A stretch of DNA of 64,000 bases from Triops longicaudatus (lineage: Eukaryota; Arthropoda; Branchiopoda; Notostraca; Triopsidae). This document shows, one piece after another, positions 52,115 to 63,367 of the stretch (position 1 is its first letter; each line of letters starts with the position of its first letter). Both the position numbers and the translations under genes were made by a program. Location: positions 170,722-234,721 of the forward strand of contig JAGQDJ010000170.1 of assembly GCA_022885665.1 (NCBI GenBank), written 5' to 3'. Under the pieces are notes generated by a model. It had not been told where the DNA came from and did no database searches. It saw only the letters and a program-made list of their open reading frames with translations.

Positions 52115-55100
52115 GAAAAAAAAATCCCACGTGAAGGACAAAATAACCAACCAATGACATGGATGCTGCGTATCTTTCCCGCCTTTGCCCTGTTTAAGTG
52201 GCTGCAACAAGCAGACACAAGCAATTGTTCATCACTGGTAAACAGCTCACATACAAGAAAGTTGGTCACTTTTTATGTCCGCTATGGATACTTGTTATCC
52301 GAGTTGAGGAGCATCATTGTATGCTCTTTGCGTGCTAACAATGAACAGGCGAGAGCGTATTAAAGAGAGATTGTAGCCAAAAAAGAGCGCGAGGAAGGCA
52401 AAGTGCAGAGAAAAACAGTACGAAAAGGAGAGAGAGCCGAGGGTGCTCACATAAACTACAACAGCAGTGTATGGTAGAAGATCGCTAAGTGAAGCTTGCA
52501 CTTACGTTGCGATGCTTTCACCTTGAGAAAAGGCAACAACGTACAATTAATTTTTGGAACGCATAAATAGAGGCAACCGGGTGTATCTGAACTTTTCTTT
52601 GCTCCCAACACACCGAATTCAGTTACCATTTCGAAACCGAAGTTGCTCGTCTGCCAAGGCGAGTTACAGCCGTCATTAAGTGCGCGTAACCTAATCGTTT
52701 GCATCCAAACGATTTCAAATGAATCTCGTTACGCTACATCCGAGAAGCTTGCCTGTTCTGGAAACGAACCTTACGTAGAATAACACGCGAAGGGGAAGAC
52801 CAATAAAGAGTACCAATGCTATATGCCAAGCTTTTAAAAATTTTGCAAAACCCCACAAACGGCTCCGTACTTTGGTCCTAACTGGTCATATAGATGCCTA
52901 GTAAATTAGGCGATCATTGTTCAGCTGGGTGCAAATAACGAAACCCAGTGTTTTTCTGGTAATAATCGTAAGGAAATTTACGTAGACTAATTATTGGCTT
53001 ACCGGGCCAAGAATTATACATAATAAAATGAGTTTTCCTTTCCCTATACTACTTCCTTGCTTTCACAAAAAAAGTAAGCAGAAATTACGACACAAGTTTC
53101 TAACAATCATATCGTAGGACGAGCCTCCGTCGTAAAGGGTGCTCATTAAGCGTATCGGCCTTTACCATACTATTTTAACATTATAACTCTTTCGATGGTT
53201 GTCCTAATTCAAACAGTTTTATCTTAAGCCTGAACTTGTATTTGACAATCTCAGCTTCACAGCTCCGGAATGTCTATCATCACGGATTCAAGCTCCGAAA
53301 CATCGCTTTGCTTCAGTGAACGAAAAGACTTCGTCATGAATCAAGTGTGAAACGTACGCTGTACACCACACAAGAGTCGTTGCATGTCTTCGAAAGCAAC
53401 GTGATGCGAAAACTGATATTTCGACAAACATATGCTTATCAAGTGTAAATAGAGATTTCTTCATTTGCTGTTTCAAACACAACTTTATATGCACTTTGCA
53501 ACTTTTACGCTGGTTTAGGGCATTAGCTTGTACTCTCTAGTGCTGCAAACGTCCGGCTCTGCTAACAAGCAAGGCTGCGTCCAGTTCACTAGCACAACTT
53601 AACAGAAATTATGCTTGTTTGGCTTGGTTAATATGCAGTTATTCCGCTAGAAAAATGCCAATAAGCCACGAGATATTACAGAAGCATGTATGCGTTATAT
53701 ATATTATCATTTTTGGCATTGTCAAGATCACATTATCCGCAAGTAGCGTGTGATATTTTAAATTCTAAACGATAGTTTTTTAAACTTGTCTCCCAAATCA
53801 GGTACGCGCAAACCGCGACTCCTTTATTATGCGCAATAAACGACCATTCGTTGATGTCGGAAGTGTAACTGTGGTACGCAGTATGTGTACTTCTACGTAT
53901 AATTCCTTTAGTGTCTTTGTAACGTTCGCCAAAATGAACTAAAGATTTATCAGGTCGTTAAGACGATGGAAAAAAATGTTTTCGGATCGTAAAAGAACTC
54001 TTTTCTTTCAGAAATGATAAGCACAGGTAAAGTCTACCAAAGCAGCCCATAAGAAGTCACAGCAAACAAATAAGGAGATTTAACTAACTGGATAAGATTA
54101 CACAGTTGGTGCAGAGGAGCTTTCGCCGAAGTTGGGATGCGCACATCAGAATTGCTAAACGAACCAACCTTTTCTCCCGCATTAACAACACTGACAAGCG
54201 TCACTACACGAGGAAATACACGATAATTCTTACGCTCTTTCATGCCAGCAAAGTGAAATCCATGTTGAGGCTTCAAACACAAATTCTCCCAACTCAATGT
54301 GCGACAAAAACACTGGATCCTACATCAGAAAGTGCAAATTTTCATACACCTCCATACGTGGCCAATGGACTGACGTGATAGTTCATTTCAAACTCATATG
54401 CTTTAACAGTTGGTAAAACATAGCGCAAAATATTAAAGTCGGCATCGCGGATACGAAGGTTCTTCTAGTATATGAATCAAAATCCTTTTTTCGCACTTTT
54501 TCGAGAAGAATTGAGAACAAAAGTAATACGCGTCCCCATAGCGTTCCCAAAGCCAGCAAAGCAGTAAGAATTAAAGTCGGGGCAGCTATTAACGGGCTCC
54601 ACCTTTTCGCCCTAATTAGTCTGCTCAACATCGTTTTTCCCATGACCAGCACAAATTAACGAAGCCGCTCGTTAGCCGCTCGAAATAAGCCTCCGGGGGA
54701 GAATTGTAGGGCGGGGATTAATGAAGATGAAGGCAAAACCGGGGAGTTTTTACTTAACTGCTCAATGCAAGATTTAGAACCCAGCTAGCAATGATGGTAA
54801 AAAGATAAAGGGAATGAAAATTTGCATACAGGTCAGTTGAAATGAGGAACCCCAAGACTTATTGATTTATGGCCAGCTTCGAAGTTCAGTTACAAGCTTT
54901 TCTGACCCAAAAGCTACCCGATTAGGAAAAAACTCCTTTACTTTTATTGTTAACATGTCAAAGTATGGGCTTTTTTCTAGTTACCATGCAATTTCAGATA
55001 TAATGTTCTCTTTAATACAGCAATTACGGATAAGCTGCAGTTTTTCTTCCTGTAGCAAGGGCAAGCCCACCCAGTTGGCTAAACACTTTTCTTAAAAGGT

Positions 55101-55802
55101 ACTGTGGCCCAAAATTACAACTTATGGCGACTCTATTCAGGGCGACCTCGTAAATCTTCTTTAGACAGTTGGAGTTAATCCTTTTGTCCAGGCTTACACA
55201 GCCAGAATAAAGCCCCACAAACTTGCGCCGTAAATTGCTTTCATGCTTGACAGAAATGTGAACACTGGAGGGGGGCTAGGTTTCTCAATTCTGGAGAGTC
55301 ACAAGTCAAAAACTTGGCAAATTTAGACTACTAGTTCCAGAGTGTTCATATTACACAGGGACTTTAACAACAGGTAGTCCTAATTATCATATATTTCAAG
55401 TTGCTGTTTTGTGACATCAAGAAAGCTTGTCAGAATACAAAAGGTCACATGGGGGTAAATGCCAGATTTCGAAAAAGTTTTTTTAGATACAGGGACATTT
55501 TCTGAAGAAGGAGGAAGACTACTTTCGTACAAGCCATTAAGCCAAGATGGGTGCATTTCGTTATATTTAATGAACTTCTACGCTCAAATTTTACTTTACG
55601 CAGTTGCTTTGCCCTGAGTATGGGATATGTATGAACGAAACGAAACAATTTAATGTCCAAATTGAACAGACCCTATTCTCGTGCCTCTGACAAAGTATCC
55701 TAGCGAGAGCAATTGGTGAGGTGTCAAAGGAATCTCATTTTGATTGGACCAAAAATAAGGTGAGATGCATCGTAGAAAAAATATAGTCCGAATTTTCTGG
55801 CG
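52115..55802. other. Gene-free stretch, with a GC-richer segment at 54.1-54.7 kb
   Basis: An 89-codon minus-strand frame (54383-54652) has a hydrophobic stretch (LILTALLALGTLWGRVLLLF) but no homology I recognise, and a different frame of 90 codons lies on the other strand next to it. AGCCGCTCG is directly repeated at 54664-54682. Confidence 0.5.
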
Positions 55803-55987
55803 CAGGCTCGTAGCCCGTAGTTAGGGGGGAGGTTAGGGGGTTTACTCCCCCCACCACCACCCGTAATGTTTGTTTATAATGATGAAGATGGGCGAAACCC
55901 AAATGTCCAATAAAATTGCATATTGAACCCCCCTTCCTCTGAAAATCCAAACCCACCCCCCGAACAGAAATCCTGGCTACTGGCCTG
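55803..55987. mobile_element. Degenerate hAT-like MITE
   Basis: The left end reads CAGGCTCGTAGCC. The right end, reverse-complemented, reads CAGGCCAGTAGCCAGGATTT, and the first 15 positions agree at about 12. The GTAGCCAGGATTT style is widespread in invertebrate hAT MITEs. The interior is G-rich on the left (GGGGGGAGG, GTTAGGGGG) and C-rich on the right (ACCCACCCCCCG), giving further complementarity. I see no clean 8-bp flanking duplication, so the copy is old or its ends have drifted. Coding capacity is absent. Confidence 0.55.
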
Positions 55988-58040
55988 ACAACGATACTTT
56001 ATTATCTACGAATAAATAAGTCCTCGTTATTTCTTAGGCACAAATGTAAGGAGTGGCCAAAGAAAGAAACAACCTAATGTCAATCGGTTATAGAAGATGT
56101 ATGGGAAAAATCAAACGAAATAAAATAAAAAAAAATACGTTCCATTGCCTCAAACAATTCCAAAAATAATTACTAGGCACGTACTTTTAAGGGTAAACAC
56201 CACGAAAAGACTTCTTAGCAATTGAGCGATGAATTTATACAGCCGTGCATGAACCAAACATGTGTGTTCCACAGAGTTTCCTCCCAGATTAATATCCTAA
56301 TGTCGAAGATACCTTTTTAATACACTGCTCGACAGCGAAAAAACGACCAGTTTATGTGACGAGCTTTAGAAAAACGCAACCCGGTTTGGAACATGGCTCG
56401 CTGTTGAGCTCCTTTGGTGTTCCAATTTTTCCCAGTCTTTGTAAACGTCTTACACTAACTAATTACCCTCATCGCGTAAGTATGTCATTGTATTGTTGGG
56501 TGTCACCGACTCCACGTCTTTTTTTTCCCTCTTTAACCAATCTAGCTAAAAGAAGTCAATGTCTCTAATACGAAAAAAGTCCGCCAAAGGGAAACCAGAT
56601 CCCGCCATTAAAAGCGTGCATCACGACCAACACCTTTTGATTCTTTTTTGCTGCCTTGTGCCGGTCTGTGTGATTTTTATGGCTGTGTCTACTTTGTCAA
56701 ATGTCACCTGGTTCATTCTTGATGGTGGACTTGTGGAACTGGCAACAAATGATACCGCCTAACCTTTCCGTTGATCCCTAAGCTCTTCACTTGTTTCCCT
56801 ACCGAGATTTCAACGCCCGTACATTCAGATTTTCTTTATGTTTTCCTAAAGAACTGTTGCACGGCTAGGAAGTAAAACAAAAAATATACAATTTGAAAAA
56901 TCGCCGTGCTAATGCGCTGCACTTGTTTGCTGGCCATGGACGTTTTCCCTATTATTTTCGATGATGAATTCCGAGCCATAAATCAAGATACAGAAAATCT
57001 TCATTTTTCTACTAAGCTACGCGTATATCATATGACTACCCCGCTTCCTGAGCTTTTCCTTTTCGGATATTTTCGTAATGTAATTTTCTGAAGAGTAGAA
57101 TACATTTTAAGCTATAAATCCTCCGTGAAACTAGATGTTTGTTCAGGTGCAAAACGCGAAATGAAAAGAGCTACCGAAAAGAAGAATCCCGCACCGCCGC
57201 TAAAGCATTTCAGATTTCAGACTTGAGACAACAATGCTGACTCTTCTTCTTCTTGTTCTCTGTTGAAGAGTTATACACCTCTTTTTTCACTTGAAACGTC
57301 TCGCATTTTTGACAACTAATACCTCAAATCTATCGGCGGACAAAAGAGTTGGACCACAATAGGCGCCGATATATAGCCCAGTCATAGCTCATACACTATA
57401 GAGCGCGACATACCGCAAGAATGAAAATAAGTGCCAGAGACGGTGAAGGAAAAAAATAATAATAAAAAAAATATGTAGGTATTCCCCACATATTCCACCT
57501 TTATAGTGAGACACGCAAAACTTCTAGTATATAGACCTATCAAGCACAAGGAAAAGTTATTAGGTTGCTTGTAGGAAAAGAGGATAGAGAGATTTCTAGC
57601 AGAGTCATTCTCTTGCAAGTTGCTAATGAAACAAAAAGAAGCAGAAGAAGAACTGTGGTCCAAAGTATTGACCATCAGTGACCACCTTGGCAGCCGCTTA
57701 AGCTTTTCATTCCTCATATCACACCAAGCGTTTTATTCTATCACGGAAAAAGGGGAAGTGACAGAAATGAAAAAAGGTGAGCAAGTGAATAGGCAATCAG
57801 CAGGCGAGAACACAGATTTTTCGTTGCTTTTCAACGTGCCGGACCTGATAGAGGGATAAAGAATTCATACTTAGAGTCCGCATTAAATCTTTAGGACTAC
57901 ATCTAGAATTTAGGAAACATTATTCTTGACATCTTAAAAGAAAACTCGATTTATCAGAAAAATTACACGTGCGATTTCTTACTCTACGCTGTAAATTTAT
58001 TTAACTTTATTAGTCTATATAGGGGGGTTCTTTAACTTTA
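55988..58040. other. Gene-free stretch
   Basis: Frames up to 111 codons (57382-57717, minus) overlap others on the opposite strand and carry no recognisable motifs. Nothing else supported. Confidence 0.55.
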
Positions 58041-58048
58041 CTAATCTG

Positions 58049-58231
58049 CAGTGGCGTCGTGCCATAAGGGGCAGGGGGGGGGGGGCCGGGCACCCCCAAA
58101 ATTTTTGCCATCCTGAGAAAAAAGGTATCACCCTTTTTCAAAATTTGTAAACCTGAAAAAAGTACCACCTTTTTACAAGAAATGCAAAATCGGCCCCCCC
58201 AAAAAAATTTTTGAAGTGCACGACGCCACTG
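58049..58231. mobile_element. hAT-type MITE with perfect 14-bp terminal repeats and 8-bp target duplication
   Basis: The left end CAGTGGCGTCGTGC and the right end GCACGACGCCACTG are perfect reverse complements. Both flanks carry the same 8 bp, CTAATCTG (58041-58048 and 58232-58239). An 8-bp duplication plus ends starting CAGTGGCG is the signature of the hAT superfamily. The 183-bp body has no coding capacity, so the element is non-autonomous. It contains a G12 run, two copies of CCCCCAAAATTTTT-like sequence and a C7A7 junction. Intact ends and target duplication suggest a fairly recent insertion. Confidence 0.9.
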
Positions 58232-58442
58232 CTAATCTGGTACTTATAGTATCGACTACAATGAACGTCCCTTGCCCAGACTTATTTTTTCTATAATTAT
58301 TTCCAATTAAGAATATTCATTTATCGTATGCACATCTTAAATGTGAAGCATGTTAGTATGCGCTATACGGAAGCTTTCTTGACGGATAACAAATAGGAAG
58401 AACGAAAATATATAAAAGTTCAGCAAGTGTTCTTAGTAAATG

Positions 58443-58550
58443 ACAAGTTCGGCAAAAGCCGGATTCGAATCAGGATTGACCGCAAGCGGAACCGATACTT
58501 GTAAGAAAAAACATCCCGGATTCGCTTACCAAAAAAAAAAAAAAAAAAAA
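58443..58550 (+). mobile_element. Possible short retroposed RNA (SINE-like) with A20 tail
   Basis: The segment 58443-58502 has closing ends ACAAGT...ACTTGT, an internal CGGC/GCCG stem, the palindrome GATTCGAATC and CCGCAAGCGG. It is followed by a second CCGGATTCG copy near 58517 and an uninterrupted A20 at 58531-58550. On the minus strand GATTCGAATCC differs at one base from the Pol III B-box consensus. The A tail is on the plus strand, the opposite orientation. AAGCTTT occurs just after the tail and again near 58373, a possible target duplication. I could not find an A box or a full tRNA fold, so this is tentative. Confidence 0.25.
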
Positions 58551-59124
58551 GCTTTAGGTAATTGCTCAAAGCTCATCGTGCTCCGACTCTAATGATTCAC
58601 GCACGTGGTTGCCTGGAAGCTGTCTGTCCTCTCCTTCTCTCTCTCTTCTCCCTCCCCTTTTTCTTACCTGTTTTCGTTTCCATTTCAGCTCCCATTACCA
58701 CAAAGTACGGACTTATTTCGTGTAAAGCTTTTAGGATTCATAAGCCATGATATCCAGGAGAAACGCATGGCACAGAGCCTTTCCCTACATACAAAAACTC
58801 TGAAACATAGTCTTTGGGTTTCAGAAAGCCCCTTACTCCTTTTTGGTCCGCGAAAACGCGTGATGAAATGATTACTGTCACCGGGAATTCTTCCCCCTTA
58901 TCGCAGCTCTGCACCGAAAAGGTCGAGCAAAACCGCAGATCATAACTTACGAAGCCTCTTTTCATTTTAACAGTTATTGCCAAGCAAGGGTGGTAATTAA
59001 TCTAGAACTCCGAAATGAAATTACTACCATGAGATTATTACAAAGTCGGGCCGAAATTGAAAATGTGTGTAAAAGGAAAAGTTAAAGAATAAGAGGTAGA
59101 AAAAAGCTAAGAAAATAAAGTGGA

Positions 59125-59126
<2 letters not shown>

Positions 59127-59187
<61 letters not shown>

Positions 59188-59214
59188 TATAGTTATATAT
59201 ATATATATATATAT
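59127..59214. repeat. AT dinucleotide microsatellite, interrupted once
   Basis: A long run of AT units (59127-59183) is followed by AAGTTATAGTT and a second AT run to about 59214. A shortened version of the first run and an identical second run recur after the N at 59454. Confidence 0.95.
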
Positions 59215-59453
59215 TGCACAACTTGCCAATGAATAGCTGTCAACTCTCCTTTGCTAATCACTACTGAAATGACGTATCCAGGCTTTTCAGTGTAGAAGGG
59301 CGTTACACATGAAATATTTAAAAAATCCTCCAGCTTTCGTCTGTGTAATGCGTAGAACATCGTAACAAGGTTTAAAGATTTGCGAACTGTCATTCCATAA
59401 ATTAAAATGATTAGTCGTTGTTCTAATTCTTGCCCATTGCACTAACATGTAAT
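59166..59453. repeat. First copy of a perfect 288-bp duplication (ends at an N)
   Basis: This segment is base-for-base the same as 59455-59742, offset by 289 bp, with only the N at 59454 between them. Both copies yield the same 66-codon minus-strand frame, which is not a gene. The copy begins inside an AT microsatellite. The structure fits two overlapping contig ends left unmerged rather than a biological tandem duplication. Confidence 0.9.
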
Positions 59454-59454
59454 N
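59454..59454. other. Single undetermined base (N) marking a probable assembly join
   Basis: This is the only ambiguous base I noticed. It sits exactly at the boundary of the identical 288-bp copies and within AT-repeat sequence. Confidence 0.95.
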
Positions 59455-59742
59455 TATATATATATATATATAAAGTTATAGTTATATATATATATATATA
59501 TATTGCACAACTTGCCAATGAATAGCTGTCAACTCTCCTTTGCTAATCACTACTGAAATGACGTATCCAGGCTTTTCAGTGTAGAAGGGCGTTACACATG
59601 AAATATTTAAAAAATCCTCCAGCTTTCGTCTGTGTAATGCGTAGAACATCGTAACAAGGTTTAAAGATTTGCGAACTGTCATTCCATAAATTAAAATGAT
59701 TAGTCGTTGTTCTAATTCTTGCCCATTGCACTAACATGTAAT
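59455..59742. repeat. Second copy of the 288-bp duplication
   Basis: It starts within AT repeats directly after the N and matches the first copy to its last base (ATGTAAT). The sequence then continues uniquely with TTCGTTAAGCG. Confidence 0.9.
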
Positions 59743-62497
59743 TTCGTTAAGCGTCAAAAGAATATTTGCAACATTTTCCGTTTTCTTTTGCCAAATAAAG
59801 TAACCATATACGAAACTTATATATATTGTAATGCAACAAAAACATAAAGTTAGTAAGCAAACCATGTCCCATACGTCCTTACGTTTTTCGAAATTGTAAT
59901 TTTGCATGGAAATTTCTTCATATAAATTTAATCTGGCTGGCAAAAGTACAATTTAACTGTTAACTGAACAATATATGGTTTCTTAACTGACTAAAGACTT
60001 TAAAAAATCATAGTTCTTCATTCAATTTTTCTAATATGCAGATCGAATTCTGACAGCTGGCATTGACAGACCTGTTCATTCGTTTCCTGTCACGTCCATT
60101 TACAAACCTCTCCACATTTTCGAATACGCATATCACTTAGGTAATGCCGCTTTGAAATAAATCTGTCGAATGCAAACAGCGGCTTACGTTCTATCAGTTT
60201 GATCAGGCATTTTGATCAGCTGGATCCATTTCTGTTTGTCCGTTCTTGTCTGGAACTTATACCAGATCTCCTTCGAAAATACGTCAGGTTTTCTTTGCCC
60301 GTACTCTTATCTGCAGACTAAACAAGACGAACAAAAACATCTGACAGAAAACCTTCAAAGTCAAATTCCGCGAAATGTTGGAGTGGAAAATGCCTCGGAT
60401 TCGCCTATTTCTTTCTCCCTTTTTGAGTTTCTCTTGGTCCAGAAACGTTTACAATAGTTTACGGGCATCACAAGAAACAAGTGCAGTGCATTAGTGATAA
60501 GACTAATTATCCCACGGGGACCTGTTAGCTTTTTAACTTGTTCAACACAAATTACAACTCTTGCAGCTCCTCCTTTTCAGGTCTAATAATGTTTTTGGCA
60601 AAAAAGCTGCTCATCCAAGAGGCTTTCTTAACAAGTTAGCATCCTGTACTGTTTCTTTTGTTTTAACTAAATTGGTCAACGAGCGACAAGTTATAATTTA
60701 GCTTACGCCCTCTTTCACTGTTTTTCTTATATTCCAGAGTTTGGTCTTATTTTCAAGCTAGTGTATTTCGAAAACAGATCTCGTAAAGAAACCAGCCCCA
60801 GTGCCCAAAGGCCTATGGAATTTAATTACCGTCATTTAAATGAATCTAGGAATCCAGTTTTGGGTAAGGGATAAAAGCGCCACTACGTTTTCCACATAGC
60901 CAAGTAATTAATTAGTCGTAGCACAAAGGGTTAATGAGGCAATTGAGATTCAGGACCACTCCCCGGCTCATGTTCTAGATGCTTTTAGAAGGCAAAAGAG
61001 TGGAAACTTATCTCCTACACCACACAAGTCATACCCGATAACCCTTCTGCAAACTAAACCCGTCAACTCACCCAGGAAAAGCAGTCCAGATTCTTTCAGC
61101 ATTTTAAACCCAGAATACCATAAAAAAAAAACAGTCCCTCAGACGAAGGCACTCCAATAGATGGGATCGTAATTCGCAAGATTCCAAGTTTGGATCATTA
61201 CCAAAGAATACTAAAACGAACGGACCTCACATACTCCTCCAGTAATCATTCGTAGTGCGAATGAAGTCTAAAGCAATCAGTTTTTCTTTATTTTTGTTAT
61301 TCAAGGACGAGCAGCTCACTGTTTCTGTAAGCAAAAGGACGGTTAAAATGTCAATCTTAGAGAACCTTTAAGAAAATAAGAAAAAGAAAATATTAAAAGG
61401 AATAAAAAAGAAATCTATTAAAAGGACCAATTTGCGTATGTGTGGATTTAACTCTCAAAAACAGACAAGCTAAGCACCTGTCATGCTTTAGTTCCAAGAA
61501 TTCCCTAGACTCGCGGGTCTGTTGGTGGTCTCTTTCCGAGTAACGGATGATTTGCCAAAATTCTTCAACTGCTGCGAAAAATAGTTCCATAAACTCTTCG
61601 GTTTCCCTCATGGTAGTAAACTGGTTCTTCTAATTTTCTTACACGCACAAATAAAAAAAGAGGCTTGTTAACAATTGTGTTACAAACACCACTTCCTCGA
61701 ATGTCCCGTTTCTGGGAAAAGCTGGTAATTAGTCAGAAATTTACATTTTCCCCAGAAAATCGTAAGATGTTCAGCCTACGGAGGGTTTCTTATTAGCAAT
61801 TAGAGACCATAAATAAAATGGAAATTAAATCCTTAGAAAGTCGAACCTAGTTCTGCAGCCAAGTTTTCAGTTTTGCCTTTCTTCCTTTCCTCTACCATTC
61901 GATGATCTTTATGCATTTACTCCTTTAGAAATGTCAGTATCTGTACTATTTTTTTGTTGCAAAAAATCATTATTATTTACTTATGAACTTTGAGTGCTTA
62001 TTTGAGTCATTACGACACAACCTCAATATCACTAACAAGTTGCGGCAGCAGTGCTTGTTACGTGATCTGGAAACTGTTAAGCTCGATGTCCATGTTCCCA
62101 AGAACAGCGACAGGTGTCAGGTAAAAAATGTAGGCTACTACAAGCTTAAGAAAGTAAGAAAGAAAACAATCATACTGCTATTTAAATACTTACTTGAGAA
62201 GTGGTTAAACAGACCTGGACAAACTTGTCGTTGAGTGGGGGAAATTCATGTAAATTCAGCTATCTGACTAAATTCATCCCAAAAATACGATTATTTGTTT
62301 TAATTCAAATGTACCTCTATACGACGTCTGGTGTGAATTCGAGTTCAATTGTACCCTCGCTTTGTAAATAAAAGTTACATTTTGCGTAAAAGGATGCTTA
62401 AGCCAACGTCACTCAATGGAAAATACAACACCCCTTAAGATTTTTATGAATTCTTATCGTACACATAATTCTAAGAACAATGATTTTTGTTTCCATT
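59743..62497. other. Gene-free stretch with a homeodomain/SOX-like motif cluster near 60.9 kb
   Basis: Short frames only (up to 83 codons). At 60905-60945, AATTAATTAG, GCACAAAGGGTTAATGAG and GCAATTGAG stack homeodomain-type and SOX-type (ACAAAG) motifs. Otherwise AT-rich filler. Confidence 0.5.
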
Positions 62498-62503
62498 TTT
62501 ATT
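62498..62503 (-). promoter_or_regulatory. Candidate poly(A) signal AATAAA for the aminopeptidase transcript
   Basis: Reading downstream from the TAG at 63368 on the minus strand, this is the first exact AATAAA I found. It would give a 3' untranslated region of roughly 0.87 kb. Weaker variants (TATAAA- and ATTAAA-like) occur nearer and farther, so the true end could differ. No transcript data support the choice. Confidence 0.3.
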
Positions 62504-63367
62504 GACGAGCCGTTCCAGAGTTTGCCTTGCGAATTTTCTCACCAGGCGCAAGTGACGTGACAGGAGGATAAGGCACGCCGCATCAAAATATCACGTGACC
62601 TGGCTGAACTAATAAAAAGAGTGATTTTCGTCTCCGCACTATCCCCCGTTACGTCAGAGTACCACGTGATCGCGATTAATATCTTGTTTCCCGAATATCT
62701 TCGTTATTATTTCTCGGATGATAAAAAGAAACATATTTGGAAACTTCATTTTTTTCCCTTTTTATAAGACAAAGTTGTTTTTGTCCATTGCCCTTTCAAG
62801 AATGCATTTGAACGTTCACAGATCGGCGTTGGCTTGCAAGGAAGGAAAACGGCCAATCTAAAAGGTAGTACATGCAGTTGCCACTATTCAAACCAATAAC
62901 GCCTTTACGAAAAGTTAACATAGACTCTAACACATCCTTCTTGATCTACGCAAGCTTTCGAGAACGTATCTTTAGTTTAAGCCCTGTATAGTTGGCAGCA
63001 ATTACTTTCCTCCTTGTGACGGGAGCCGTGACAGGTTGATTACATCTTCAGACTGTTCTATTCGATCATGCGGCACTTCACGTTCAACTTAGCAAAATTT
63101 GCCAGCAAAAAGTGAAGCTAACTAACAGGTTTAGAAAACAGTTTGTGTAACTTCTCTCTCTGGAATCTTATTCGAGTTTACGATATTTTAAATAACGTAC
63201 TCAAAGAGTGATCAGGTCTGCAAAACAATTGTATAACCACATAAACGAAATACCTTTTTCCAATTGACGTTCTTTAGCAACACTGAAAAAGAGAACAGAA
63301 TCAAAGATATTTTTTCTGGTTTTCTTTTCTTTCCTTATTTCTGTGCTCAATCACTTCCATTTAGTCT
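62504..63367 (-). other. Presumed 3' UTR or downstream flank of the aminopeptidase gene
   Basis: No open frame with recognisable content occurs here. The interval between the stop codon and the first AATAAA contains a cluster of CACGTG and CRE-like motifs (listed separately) and a CCAAT sequence near 62853. Part of it may therefore be a regulatory element or a promoter rather than plain untranslated RNA. Confidence 0.35.
62551..62670. promoter_or_regulatory. Cluster of CACGTG E-box and CRE-like motifs
   Basis: Within 120 bp there are TGACGTGAC (62553-62561), TCACGTGAC (62591-62599, the bHLH-ZIP/CLEAR-like core), TTACGTCAG (62649-62657) and a second CACGTG (62663-62668). These are canonical sites for bHLH-ZIP (USF/MITF/TFEB-type) and CREB/ATF-type bZIP factors in animals. 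Local CpG density is higher than in surrounding DNA. Function is inferred from motifs only; it could be a promoter of an unseen plus-strand transcript or an element of the aminopeptidase locus. Confidence 0.4.

Noticed and set aside
54383..54652. Small membrane protein with a hydrophobic helix
   Set aside because: The hydrophobic stretch is short, no homologue is recognised, and A/T-rich chance frames often give leucine and isoleucine runs.
58443..58502. tRNA gene (B-box-like GATTCGAATCC and complementary ends)
   Set aside because: The length is only 60 bp, the T-stem does not pair properly around the loop, no A box is present and the anticodon arm cannot be formed.
59193..59682. Two identical 66-codon frames that might suggest a duplicated small gene
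   Set aside because: They come from the perfect 288-bp duplication beside the N and end in AT-repeat codons (YIYIYI).
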